From assembly GCF_019192965.1 (NCBI RefSeq), contig NZ_JAHTKU010000001.1, forward strand, positions 170,100-234,099: 64,000 bases of DNA. Reading direction: 5' to 3'. A program made the position numbers and the translations under genes. Positions within the stretch are counted from its first letter, which is position 1, and each line of letters opens with the position of its first letter. Below are positions 9,029 through 18,013 of this stretch, piece by piece. The notes beneath the pieces are model-generated. The model was given only the letters and a program-made list of their open reading frames with translations. It had not been told where the DNA came from and ran no database searches. This DNA comes from Nocardioides daeguensis. Its GTDB lineage: Bacteria > Actinomycetota > Actinomycetes > Propionibacteriales > Nocardioidaceae.

Positions 9029-9160
9029 CTACTGGCTGGAGTAGCTGTAGAGCTTCTCGTTGCTGACCGGCTTGTGCTCACCCTGGGCGGCATTGACACC
9101 GGCGACGAGAACGGCGGTCGAGGCGAGTGCCCCGACGACAGTGGCGATGATCGTGTTCAT
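9029..9160 (-). CDS. 43-aa DUF2613-like small exported or membrane peptide
   Basis: This short gene (43 residues) has GGGAGGGG eight bases before its ATG, the clearest ribosome site in this operon. The product is one hydrophobic helix, TIIATVVGALASTAVLVAGV, followed by a short polar tail ending LYSYSSQ. It starts 34 bases after the stop of the 565-aa membrane protein, so it belongs to the aftD operon. As I recall, mycobacterial aftD (Rv0236c) is also next to a small secreted DUF2613 peptide, Rv0236A, of similar build. The family call rests on that context and length. Function is unknown. Confidence 0.6.
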   Translation of the reverse strand: MNTIIATVVGALASTAVLVAGVNAAQGEHKPVSNEKLYSYSSQ

Positions 9161-9194
9161 GCGACGGTCCCCTCCCAAAGACCGGCACAGAGCA

Positions 9195-10892
9195 TCACAC
9201 CCCATGACCTTCATGATTGTGATGCCCGTTACTCCCAAACCGGAGTATCCATAAGGCACCGGCCAAAAGCAAAAGAATCGCGCAAGTGTGTCCGATCGAC
9301 ACCAGAACGTGATGCGAACGGTCGATGCGCGCGGCGCCGGGCGCCACCGGACCATCGGCCGCCAGGTCGACGAGCAGCAGCCCGCCCCCGTCGTAGGCGA
9401 CCCGCCCGTCGGGGACGTCCGGCTTCCCGATGCCGCGTTCGACCAGCACCCAGCGCACCCCGTTCGCGCGCAGCGCTCCCGCCGGGTCCGGGTCGGCCAG
9501 GGCCCGGGCGACGGCCGCGACCCGGGGGTCCTCCGCAGGCACGATGCGGTCAGCGAGCAGCACGCGGTCGTCGACCAGGACCGTGCCGGGCAGCAGTCGG
9601 GGCGCAGGATCGAGCACGGCCCGTCGGTGGTTCCAGGCATAGCCGCGGTAGGAGCCCGTCCAGGGCAGCACGACGGTGGTGTCGTGCGAGCCGACCAGGT
9701 CGGCCACGTCCTCCCACGCCTGCGGGTACGACGATCCCCGCAGCTCGCCCAGCGCCCCCCAGGCGAGGCTGGGCAGGAGCAGCAGCGGAGCGACCACCAC
9801 CAACGCGACCGCACTCCACAAGGCACCGGTCCCGGGCCCGATCCGCGCCCGCAGAGCACTCACCGCGTGGGCGGCACCCACGGCCAGCACCAGCCCCAGG
9901 GGCGCCAGGAACCGGTGGGAGTCACGCAGCAGCGCCAGCCCCGGCAGGTGGCCGGCGAGCCGCTCCAGCAGGTCGCTGCCACCGGGCACCGCCGGCACCA
10001 GGGCCAGCGCGACCGCGCCGGCCCCGAGGACCGCCCAGCGGCGACCGTCCGCTCCGCTGCGGGTCAGTCCGAGACAGGCGAGGAGCGTCAGCGCGCAGGA
10101 CAGCAGCACCACCACGACGCTGGTGCGCTCCTCGGGGAGGATCGAGGTCTTCCAGATCCCCCCGAGCGAGAGCACGCTGGCCGCCGTACCGGCCGCCGAC
10201 TCGGCGCGGGCGGCGAACCCCTCGAAGACGCCCTCGGTCGACACCGTGACGGAGGCGGCGGTGAGCGCGGGCACCGCCCAGGTGAGGTTGGCCCCGATCG
10301 CCAGGGCACCCACCCGCCACCACTGGCGAGGATCGCGTCCCAGGGCGAGCACAGCAAGCACGGCGGCCGCCATCACGCCGCTCGACGGGCTGCACACCGC
10401 GGACAGCACCAGGAGCACGGCTGCCGGCCCCACGTCGCGGGGGTCGGCGCGCAACCGGAGCGCGGCCCGTGCCACCCACGGCAGCAGCAGGTAGCCGAGC
10501 AGGATCGCCCACTGACCGATCAGGAGCCGTTCGTAGACCCACGGGTTCCAGCAGAACAGGGTGATCGCAGCAGCGCGCGCGTACCAGCGCTGGTCGGCCA
10601 CGAGCCGGGCGATGCCGAGACCACCGGCGAGGAGACCGGCGACGAGCAGCAGCCGCTGGACGACGGCGCCCGGCACGACCTGGGTGGCCAGCGAGACCAG
10701 GGCGTCCATGGGCACCGCGCGCGGCAGCGACCCGTCCAGGCCCAACCAGGCGTCCTTCCAGGGCTGGTGCGGCACGAAGACCATGTCGCCGACCAGCCAG
10801 TACCCGCCGCCGACGAGCAGCGGGCCGAGCATCAGCGCGATGATCACCAGGGTCGTGGCCACGTCCGGCCCGGGCGGTCGGCGCAGGCTCAC
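9195..10892 (-). CDS. Polytopic membrane protein, Rv0226c-like, possible GT-C
   Basis: The 565-residue product has roughly ten or more hydrophobic helices and a soluble C-terminal part. The N-terminal motif YWLVGDMVFVPHQPWKDAW followed by PRAVPMDALVSL is, as I recall, typical of an actinobacterial membrane family found near DUF3068/PorA and GT4 genes (Rv0226c in M. tuberculosis). The C-terminus ends GHHNHEGHGV, a His cluster. Its GTG start overlaps the stop of the 586-aa protein (GTGA). No catalytic assignment can be made from sequence alone. It may act as a membrane glycosyltransferase or scaffold in envelope-glycan assembly. Confidence 0.65.
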   Translation of the reverse strand: MSLRRPPGPDVATTLVIIALMLGPLLVGGGYWLVGDMVFVPHQPWKDAWLGLDGSLPRAVPMDALVSLATQVVPGAVVQRLLLVAGLLAGGLGIARLVADQRWYARAAAITLFCWNPWVYERLLIGQWAILLGYLLLPWVARAALRLRADPRDVGPAAVLLVLSAVCSPSSGVMAAAVLAVLALGRDPRQWWRVGALAIGANLTWAVPALTAASVTVSTEGVFEGFAARAESAAGTAASVLSLGGIWKTSILPEERTSVVVVLLSCALTLLACLGLTRSGADGRRWAVLGAGAVALALVPAVPGGSDLLERLAGHLPGLALLRDSHRFLAPLGLVLAVGAAHAVSALRARIGPGTGALWSAVALVVVAPLLLLPSLAWGALGELRGSSYPQAWEDVADLVGSHDTTVVLPWTGSYRGYAWNHRRAVLDPAPRLLPGTVLVDDRVLLADRIVPAEDPRVAAVARALADPDPAGALRANGVRWVLVERGIGKPDVPDGRVAYDGGGLLLVDLAADGPVAPGAARIDRSHHVLVSIGHTCAILLLLAGALWILRFGSNGHHNHEGHGV

Positions 10893-12649
10893 GGCTGCTC
10901 CGGAAGCCCGGCTTCCACGCCGGTGATGCAGACCGTCGACCGGCCGTCGCCGCGGAAGGTGAGGCCATCGACGTCCCCGGGCCGGTCGGGCAGCACGAGC
11001 CACATCTGGTTCGGCCCCCGGGAGGCGAGGAAGTCGGCGCTCCAGTCGCCGGTCGCGGCGGTGAGGGTCGTCTCCTCGGCGGTGAAGTAGGAGACCCGGA
11101 CCAGCAGACGGCCGTCGACGGGGACGACGAACTGCGCCCTGCGCGAGGAGCGGTCGACCTCGTACCCGCACTCGCCGTCCGGCCCCTCCTCGGCCGGCAC
11201 CACGCCGGCGAGCTCGACCGGACGCAGGCTGCCGTCGTCGGCGACCATGCGCAGCCGCGCGGACGCCTCGTCGAAGCGCAGGTCCTCGGGCAGGGGGGCG
11301 AGGATGCGGGAGAGCTGGGAGTCCGCGCCGACGAGGGGAAGCACGACGTCCCTCGGCGCGAGCCGGTCGAACAGGACGACGGTCGGGTTCGCCGCGAACT
11401 GGGCGCGCAGCGTCGTCACGAACGCCTTGTCCTCGGTGTTCTGGAAGTGCGGCACGAGGAGCGCCGTGCCGGCGGCCGACGCAGCGCCGTAGAGCAGGAC
11501 GGTGCCGGCGACGACGACGCCGCGGACCCTCGCGGAGGCGCTCTCCAGCAGGCCGAGCCAGGGCCGTGATCCTCGCAGGCACAGGGCGACACCGAGCACG
11601 GCCGCGTGCACGGTGTCGGAGGAGTAGCGCGGGTCGAGGCCGATGACCGAGCCGAATCCGGCCCGCCCGGACAGGAGCAGGGCGAGGTCGGCCGCGACGT
11701 ACCCGAGGACGAAGGCCAGGCCCCATCGACGCGCCGGGCCGCCGCGGCGCAGCAGCAGGACCGCGCCCGCGAGCGCCAGCACCGACGACAGCACGACCAC
11801 CCACACGTCCGGGCGCACGGCGCCGCCGTCGAGCTCCCCGGTCCACGGCCCGCCGAACAGGCCGGGGACCACGTTGCGCCCGAGGAACGACCAGCTCACC
11901 TCGACGCGTTGCCGCCAGGTGCTCTCACCGCCCACGACATCGGTCAGCAGCGCGTGGCCGACGAGGAACGCGCCGAGCAGCAGCGTCTGGGCGAACCACA
12001 GCCAGCGGAACCGCGTCAGCGCGGCCCACAGCCGCCGCCAGCCGACGGCCTCGTCGGCGAGTGCCACCGCGACGCCGTACAGCACGGGAGGGATGAGGAC
12101 CGCGCGCTCGTGCCAGGCCAGCCCGACGGCCGTCGTCGCCACGATGGCGAGCAGGGCCACCGGCGCCCGCGCATCGCCCTGCCGCCAACGCACCAGCAAC
12201 CACACGGCCACGACCGAGCACAGCACGTGCGGCCACAGGCCCATCGCAGCGCTCCACCACAGCGTGGTGGCCAAGGTGAGCGGCGCCCACGCGAAGACCG
12301 CCAGCAGCACCACCCGGCTCCATCGCTCGCCGAGCAACCGGGTCAGCAGCAGCCACATCACGATCGTCGCGACGCTCTGCAGCAGCAGGACGAAGCTCGC
12401 CACCGCCCCCCAGCTGTACGGCGCCCCGTGGGCCAGCAGCCAGTAGGCGAGCTGCTGCAGCGGGTTGACGTGACCGGCCGTGTCGCGGACCAGGAACTCC
12501 GCGGTCAGGTCGGACGACGCCGCCCGGCCGGAGAGGTAGAAGTCGTCCTGGTTGAACCACGAGCCGGCCAGCAGCACGGCCCGGCCGACGACCATCGTGA
12601 CCATGACGGCGATCGCGGCTGCCGCCTGACGTCCGCGCCACGCGCTCAT
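10889..12649 (-). CDS. Polytopic membrane protein, GT-C-like
   Basis: The 586-residue product has many hydrophobic segments in the first 400 residues and a soluble C-terminal domain of about 150 residues. After the first helix comes GSWFNQDDFYLSGRA, with paired Asp in the first outer loop, the position of the catalytic acidic residues in GT-C enzymes that use polyprenyl-phosphate sugars. The ATG overlaps the stop of the AftD-like gene and its own stop overlaps the next gene, so three large membrane proteins are coupled. I infer a glycan polymerase or glycosyltransferase role; the substrate is not visible. Confidence 0.6.
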   Translation of the reverse strand: MSAWRGRQAAAAIAVMVTMVVGRAVLLAGSWFNQDDFYLSGRAASSDLTAEFLVRDTAGHVNPLQQLAYWLLAHGAPYSWGAVASFVLLLQSVATIVMWLLLTRLLGERWSRVVLLAVFAWAPLTLATTLWWSAAMGLWPHVLCSVVAVWLLVRWRQGDARAPVALLAIVATTAVGLAWHERAVLIPPVLYGVAVALADEAVGWRRLWAALTRFRWLWFAQTLLLGAFLVGHALLTDVVGGESTWRQRVEVSWSFLGRNVVPGLFGGPWTGELDGGAVRPDVWVVVLSSVLALAGAVLLLRRGGPARRWGLAFVLGYVAADLALLLSGRAGFGSVIGLDPRYSSDTVHAAVLGVALCLRGSRPWLGLLESASARVRGVVVAGTVLLYGAASAAGTALLVPHFQNTEDKAFVTTLRAQFAANPTVVLFDRLAPRDVVLPLVGADSQLSRILAPLPEDLRFDEASARLRMVADDGSLRPVELAGVVPAEEGPDGECGYEVDRSSRRAQFVVPVDGRLLVRVSYFTAEETTLTAATGDWSADFLASRGPNQMWLVLPDRPGDVDGLTFRGDGRSTVCITGVEAGLPEQP

Positions 12650-15600
12650 CGGCTCACCTCCACCCGGCGGCGGGGCCGCCCCAGGACCAGGCCGGCGACC
12701 AGGCCGACCGCGAGCGCGGCAGCGACGTCCGCGCTGTCCGTGACGACGCGCGCACCGCCGAGGGCGTCGAGCAGGCCGGATCCGGTCATCAGCACGAGGA
12801 CCGCCACCGTGGCGCGCACCGGTCGGCCCACCAGCAACGCGCCTGCGAGCAGACCGATGGTCGCGACCGGCCCCAGCAGCAGGAGGGCAGCGCCGGCAGC
12901 GACCGCCGCGAGACCCCATCGCGGCGTCCCCGCGTCCTGCCCGGTCTCCGGCCAGGCGCGCTGCGGCCCGTGGGAGGGGCGCCGCACGAGCAGGAGGAGC
13001 AGGCAGGCCGCGCCCGCGAGGAGGACCGCGCCGCTCACGGCGAGCCCCAGGGGCAGGACCACGTCGTAGGTCTGCTCGGGTGCGTAGCGCAGCCGGATCG
13101 TGCCACCCTTACCGGCGGGCAGCAGCCACGCCTGTTGCCAGCCGTCGACGCGGGTCGGTTCGAGACGATGTCCGTCGAGCTCGGCGACCCAGCCGGGGTT
13201 GGCGTTCTCGGGCAGCCAGAGCACGCTCGCCGGGCCACTGCCGACCCGGACGGTACGGCGTGCGCCGTCCCACTGCCGCACCGTGGCCTCGCGCCCGCTC
13301 TCCTCCGGTCGGGCCCGGCCCGCCGGCACGAGGGCGACGTCGAGGAGCTCGAACTCGCTGGTGGGCTCCACGTGCACCTGCTGCGGACCGGCCGGCAGCC
13401 GGACCGTCACCGGGTCGCAGCTCTCCAGCCCCAACGGTGTTCCGTTGACCAGGTCGGCCATGGTTCCGGTGACCTTCGTCGGGACCTGTCGGCCGCCGAC
13501 CTCGAGCACGGGGCCGAATCCGCACACGGCACCGGTGGGGGCACCGGCGACCAGGGGACGGGTCAGGTCCACACCGGCGAGCTCGACCTCGGGCACCACG
13601 ACATGGCGGGCGTCGGGCGCCTTCTCGAAGCGCACCTGGAGGCGGTGGGTGCGGATCGGGGCGACCTCGACGGTGCCGTCCGAGCCGAGCTCCACCCGTT
13701 CGGTGCGCCGACCCGCGGTGAGGACCGCAGCGACCGGAGCTCCCGCGACACCCCCGGAGCGAACGGTGATCCCGGTGATGGTGCGGATGCGGCGCCATTG
13801 GAAGGTGAGCGTCGGGTACAGGTCGCTGTCGTCGGAGACCCAGGCCGTCGTGGGCTGCCCGTCGTAGGCGAACCGGGGGGCGACCTTCAGGTCGCCGCCG
13901 TAGGACGAGGTCGCCTCGACCGGGGGGCGGCGCTCCACCTGGCCGAGCAGCCGCGCGGCCTCCGGGGTGTTGCGTGCGACGACGTGCCCGGTGATCCGCC
14001 AGGACCCGGCCCCCGTGAGTGCGAACGCCCGGTCGAGCCCGCCGGCCTCCTCCGGCTGGCGGATCCGGTTGACGTCGCAGTCGGGCGCGGTGAGCGTGAT
14101 GAAGCAAGCGCGCCGGCTGGGGACGGTGCTGAACGCCAGAGCGCCGTCAGGGGCGGTGTCGCCGGGTACGGCGAAGGTGCGTCGCGGCCGCCAGCCGTCG
14201 AGCGCCACCTCCCGCAGACCGATCCGGGCCGCGCGTGCCGCGGTCGCCGCCTCGACCACACGGATCTCGACCCGGTCGACGCGGCTGCCGTCGAGCCGCA
14301 CCTCGACCGGTGCCCCCGTGGCGCCCACCCGGGCCCGCACCCTCTGCTTGCCGGCAACGACCTCGATCGTGCGGATCGGCACGACCTGGGGGTCGTCGGC
14401 CACCGGGGTGACCCGCACCGTGTGGACCGCGCGGGGGGTGTCGAGGTCCATCCGGAGCCACTGCTGCTCGGGGTCACTCGCCACCGAGCTGACCCAGCGG
14501 GTGTCGAGATCGCCGTCGACGGCGGCGTACGGGCCGGCGGCGGTGATCACCGGGCCGAAGTTGTCGGCGTACCCCTGGGCGGAGGAGGCCACCAGGCCCG
14601 ACAGTCCCGCGTAGCGGGCCACGACGGGCCCGCGCCCGGGCCCACCGGGGAAGTCGTGGGCCGGGCGCTCGACCCGCCACGGCTCGTCGGCCGTCATCAG
14701 GGCCGAGAGCCCCTCGTCGTTGTTGCCGAACGCGCGCTCACGGCGCTGGTCGGAGTCGGTCACGACGTCGGCAGACCGCCGCCAACCGGTCTCTCCCTCG
14801 AGCACGGTCGGCTGGTCGGCGCCCACGAGCCCACTCCCCTGGGCGAGCAGGCTGCTCTCCGCGGACCCGCGGACGGTGAGGACGTCGTCCTGGGCGCTGA
14901 CCCGAACCAGCGGCAGCCGGCGCGGGACGCGGAACACCTCCACCTCGGGATCGCCGTCGTCGGTCGCGCCGTAGGCGGCAACCCGCTGCAGTCCGGCCTT
15001 GGCCAACGCCACCGCCGCACCACCCGGGTGCGGGGAGCGGGTGAGCTGGCGCAGCAGGTCGCGCCGCAGCACGACGTGACCGATCCCGGCGCGGGCCAGC
15101 TGGTCGACGAGCGCGGGCGTGACCCGACCGGTGGCGATCGCCTGGTCGAGCGCGGACAGGTACCGGATCGACTCCCCCGGCACCAGCGGGACCTGGGTGC
15201 GGCTGACCATGTCGACGCCGCCGAGGATCGCGAGCGGCTCGTCGAGCGTCCAGCCCCACGCCTGCTGGGCGAAGCTGGAACCGGGTACGACGAGCGTGCG
15301 GTCGCCCTGCTGCGGACCGGCGTCCCGCTGTTCGGCGGCCAGGTAGGCGCGCGCCTGTCGCCACGGCTCGGAGATCTCGGTCCATCCGGGGGTGCGGGTA
15401 CCGGTGCCGAGGAAGGGTGCGCCCAGCACGGCCACCAGCAGCAGGGGCAGGAGCAGCAGGCTGCTGCGCCCCGGCGCCAGCCGCGGGCGCCGGGCCACGA
15501 GGCGCTCGACACCGACCGCGACCGCGCTCGCGAAGCCCACCGCGAGCGGCAGCCGCACCACCGGGTCGATCTTGTGGACGTTGCGGAAGATCTGCAGCGG

Positions 15601-16665
15601 GCCGTCCAGCAGTCCGCGCACGGTGTCCGCGATCGGGGTGCCGGCGACGCCTCCGTGGGCGACGGTCAGGCAGCCGAGCCCCAGCAGCGCGGCGAGGAGC
15701 AGCGGGCGTCGTACCGGGCTGTCCATGAGGGCCAGCCCGGCCAGGCCCACGCCAGCCAGGGCCGCGGCCGTGACGACGAGCAGCGGGTCGGTCGCGAGCT
15801 CGAACGCCGCCGGCCACCACGGGCGGTCGCCGGAGAGCAGGTAGGCCAGCCACGACGAGTCCCCGCGGGTCGCCTCCGACCAGCCGATCAGGGAGGTGGT
15901 GTCGCGTGCGCTCTCGACGTACTCGAAGAACGGCGGCGCGTACCTCGCGAGCACCGCGAGCGGCAGCGCCCACCATAGGCAGGCGGCGCCGACGGCGGCG
16001 GTCCACCCGGCCGCGAAGCGCCACGACGTCAGCCGCGAGCGCGCCCCCCACAGCACCAGCAGCGCGGCGAGCGGGAGGCAGGCGGCGGTCTCGACGGCGT
16101 TGACGCCGCCCATGCACACGACGGCGGCACCGCTGAGCAGTGCCGCGCTCCGCCCCGTCACCCGGCCGCGCAGGTGCAGCACGACCGGGAGGACCAGCCA
16201 CGGCATCACGGCTCCGGGCAGCGACTCGGCGCTCTGCACCGTCACGGTGCCCAGCAGCCGCGGAGAGAAGGCGAAGAAGGCGCCGGCCAGCAGAGCCGCA
16301 AGGTCGGCGAGGCCGACGGCACGGGCCACCCGGCGGGCACCCTCGCAGGCGACGACCAGGATCAGCGCCGTCCACAGTCGCTGCGCGACCCAGTCGGGCA
16401 CGTCGAGCAGGTCGGTGAGCCAGAACCAGGTGCCTTGGGGGAACAGGTAGCCGTAGGCCTGGTTCTGGAACTCCCCGAAGTTGGACTCGGGGTGCCACAG
16501 CGTGAAGGCGCCGGAGAGGAAGTCCCGCGGGCGCTCGGTCAGCTCCGCGCGGGTGTCGTAGGTGGTGGCTCCAGGCTGCTGGAGCAGCATGAGCGTGGTG
16601 ATCAGGGCGTACAGGGTCACCGCCACGCCCGTGCCGCGTCCGGCCGACCCGACCTTCTGCCTCAT
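12646..16665 (-). CDS. aftD: AftD-family alpha-(1->3)-arabinofuranosyltransferase
   Basis: The 1339-residue product matches AftD in length (about 1,400) and layout. Residues 1 to about 420 form a GT-C transmembrane domain, with the early-loop motif AFTLWHPESNFGEFQNQAYG and PQGTWFWLTDLLDVP seen in DUF3367/AftD proteins. A long extracytoplasmic region follows with discoidin (F5/8 C)-like carbohydrate-binding modules, for example DGDLDTRWVSSVASDPEQQW and a second near DGQPTTAWVSDDSDLYPTLT. The C-terminus has more helices. In mycobacteria AftD uses decaprenyl-phosphoryl-arabinose to branch arabinan. Start ATG 16665 has a GGGAGGAGG ribosome site. The acceptor in this organism is unknown. Confidence 0.8.
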   Translation of the reverse strand: MRQKVGSAGRGTGVAVTLYALITTLMLLQQPGATTYDTRAELTERPRDFLSGAFTLWHPESNFGEFQNQAYGYLFPQGTWFWLTDLLDVPDWVAQRLWTALILVVACEGARRVARAVGLADLAALLAGAFFAFSPRLLGTVTVQSAESLPGAVMPWLVLPVVLHLRGRVTGRSAALLSGAAVVCMGGVNAVETAACLPLAALLVLWGARSRLTSWRFAAGWTAAVGAACLWWALPLAVLARYAPPFFEYVESARDTTSLIGWSEATRGDSSWLAYLLSGDRPWWPAAFELATDPLLVVTAAALAGVGLAGLALMDSPVRRPLLLAALLGLGCLTVAHGGVAGTPIADTVRGLLDGPLQIFRNVHKIDPVVRLPLAVGFASAVAVGVERLVARRPRLAPGRSSLLLLPLLLVAVLGAPFLGTGTRTPGWTEISEPWRQARAYLAAEQRDAGPQQGDRTLVVPGSSFAQQAWGWTLDEPLAILGGVDMVSRTQVPLVPGESIRYLSALDQAIATGRVTPALVDQLARAGIGHVVLRRDLLRQLTRSPHPGGAAVALAKAGLQRVAAYGATDDGDPEVEVFRVPRRLPLVRVSAQDDVLTVRGSAESSLLAQGSGLVGADQPTVLEGETGWRRSADVVTDSDQRRERAFGNNDEGLSALMTADEPWRVERPAHDFPGGPGRGPVVARYAGLSGLVASSAQGYADNFGPVITAAGPYAAVDGDLDTRWVSSVASDPEQQWLRMDLDTPRAVHTVRVTPVADDPQVVPIRTIEVVAGKQRVRARVGATGAPVEVRLDGSRVDRVEIRVVEAATAARAARIGLREVALDGWRPRRTFAVPGDTAPDGALAFSTVPSRRACFITLTAPDCDVNRIRQPEEAGGLDRAFALTGAGSWRITGHVVARNTPEAARLLGQVERRPPVEATSSYGGDLKVAPRFAYDGQPTTAWVSDDSDLYPTLTFQWRRIRTITGITVRSGGVAGAPVAAVLTAGRRTERVELGSDGTVEVAPIRTHRLQVRFEKAPDARHVVVPEVELAGVDLTRPLVAGAPTGAVCGFGPVLEVGGRQVPTKVTGTMADLVNGTPLGLESCDPVTVRLPAGPQQVHVEPTSEFELLDVALVPAGRARPEESGREATVRQWDGARRTVRVGSGPASVLWLPENANPGWVAELDGHRLEPTRVDGWQQAWLLPAGKGGTIRLRYAPEQTYDVVLPLGLAVSGAVLLAGAACLLLLLVRRPSHGPQRAWPETGQDAGTPRWGLAAVAAGAALLLLGPVATIGLLAGALLVGRPVRATVAVLVLMTGSGLLDALGGARVVTDSADVAAALAVGLVAGLVLGRPRRRVEVSR

Positions 16666-16696
16666 CCCACCTCCTCCCGCTCGGCTGCCCGGCGCC

Positions 16697-16702
16697 ACTG
16701 TA
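16697..16702 (-). promoter_or_regulatory. -10 box for the aftD operon
   Basis: Read leftwards, TACAGT lies about 31 bases before the ATG at 16665, giving a short leader containing the GGGAGGAGG site. I do not see a convincing -35. It is divergent from the flippase promoter at 16758-16763. Confidence 0.4.
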
Positions 16703-16757
16703 GGAGACGCGGGCCCGGCACCGTCGGGTCGGCTTCGGTTCAGGTGGACCGTCCCCC

Positions 16758-16763
16758 TAACCT
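16758..16763 (+). promoter_or_regulatory. -10 box for a leaderless flippase transcript
   Basis: TAACCT ends 6 bases before the GTG at 16770. No ribosome-binding site lies between, so the transcript is probably leaderless. Confidence 0.5.
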
Positions 16764-16769
16764 GCTCTG

Positions 16770-18002
16770 GTGACGACGACCTCCCCGACCACGGGCTCAC
16801 GCCTCGCCCGGCTGCTGCGCAGCAGCGCCGGCATCGCCATCGCGATGGCCGTGATGAACGTCGGCACCTACGGCTTCCAGATCGCCTCGGCCCGGCTGCT
16901 CGGCCCCGGCCAGTACGGCGCGCTCGCCGGTGTGATGGCGCTGCTGATGGTCCTCTCGGTGCTCCAGCTCGGCCTGCAGGCCACCTCGGCCCGGCGGATC
17001 GCCGCCGACCCCGAGCACGTCGCCGCCGTCGAGGCGGCCGTGCTCCGCACCGGCTGGCGTACCGCGCTGGTCCTCGGCGCCGTGACCGTCCTCGCCGCGC
17101 CGGTCGTCACGAAGCTGTTGCGCCTCGACGGGCTGCTGCCCGCCGTCCTGCTCGGCCTGGCCGTCGTCCCCGCCACCGTGATGGGCGCCCAGGCGGGCGT
17201 GCTGCAGGGCGAGCGGCGCTGGCTGCCGCTGAGCCTGGTCTACCTCGCGGTCGGCGTCCCCCGGCTGCTGCTCGGCATCGGGTTCCTGCTCGTGTGGCGC
17301 TCGGAGACGAGCGCGATGCTCGCCGTGCTGCTGTCGTCGTGGGCGCCGGTGCTCGTCGGCGCCTGGGCGCTCGGCCGCCACCCGCGCCGCGCCACCAACG
17401 TCACCGAGGGCGAGATCCGCCGCGACGTGCTGCGCGAGACCCTCGGCGGGTCGGCCGCGCTGCTGGCCTTCTTCGCGATGGCCAACCTCGACATCGTGGT
17501 CGCCCGCAGCGTGCTCGACGAGCACGACGCGGGTCTCTACGCGGGCGGCCTGATCGTCACCAAGGCCGTCTTGTTCCTGCCCCAGTTCGCGGTCGTCGTG
17601 CTGTTCCCGTCGATGTCGACGGGCACGGAGAGCCGGGCCGCGGTGATCAAGGGCCTGGCCTTCCTCGGCGCGTTGGGCGCCGCCTGCGTCGCGGCGACCT
17701 ACCTGCTCTCCGACCTGGCGCTGATCTTCATCGGCGGCGACGAGTACGCCCCGGTGCAGGACCGGCTCTGGATCTTCGCCGTGCTCGGGGCGTTGCTCGC
17801 CCTGCTCCAGCTGCTGGTGTACGCCGGACTGGCGACCCGCGGCGTCGCGACCAAGTATCTGGTCGGCGTCGGCGCGGTGGTCCTCGTCGGCCTCGGCGCG
17901 ACCGCCTCCAGCGTGACCGGGCTCGCCACGACGGTGGGCGCGGTCGACCTGGTCGTGCTGCTGGTGCTCGTCGTGCTCCAGGTGGTCCGCCACCGCCGCT
18001 AG
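16770..18002 (+). CDS. Oligosaccharide flippase (MOP superfamily, Wzx-like)
   Basis: The 410-residue, almost entirely hydrophobic product has about twelve predicted helices. The opening MAVMNVGTYGFQIASARLLG with PGQYGALAGVMAL is typical of polysaccharide_synt-type (Wzx/MurJ-related) exporters, as is NLDIVVARSVLDEHDAGLYA in the middle. It would flip a polyprenyl-linked oligosaccharide across the membrane. It is transcribed divergently from the aftD operon over a 104-base gap, which ties it to the same glycan pathway. The C-terminal helix ends in RHRR. Its stop codon lies inside the palindrome shared with polA. Confidence 0.85.
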   Translation: MTTTSPTTGSRLARLLRSSAGIAIAMAVMNVGTYGFQIASARLLGPGQYGALAGVMALLMVLSVLQLGLQATSARRIAADPEHVAAVEAAVLRTGWRTALVLGAVTVLAAPVVTKLLRLDGLLPAVLLGLAVVPATVMGAQAGVLQGERRWLPLSLVYLAVGVPRLLLGIGFLLVWRSETSAMLAVLLSSWAPVLVGAWALGRHPRRATNVTEGEIRRDVLRETLGGSAALLAFFAMANLDIVVARSVLDEHDAGLYAGGLIVTKAVLFLPQFAVVVLFPSMSTGTESRAAVIKGLAFLGALGAACVAATYLLSDLALIFIGGDEYAPVQDRLWIFAVLGALLALLQLLVYAGLATRGVATKYLVGVGAVVLVGLGATASSVTGLATTVGAVDLVVLLVLVVLQVVRHRR

Positions 18003-18013
18003 CCTCGGGCTAG
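17999..18013. terminator. Palindrome holding both stop codons of the flippase and polA genes
   Basis: CTAGCC, TCG, GGCTAG forms a symmetric 6-bp stem. The flippase TAG (18000-18002) and the polA TAG (complement of 18010-18012) are the two arms. It could act as a weak bidirectional terminator, but it lacks a T-run and is short. Confidence 0.4.
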
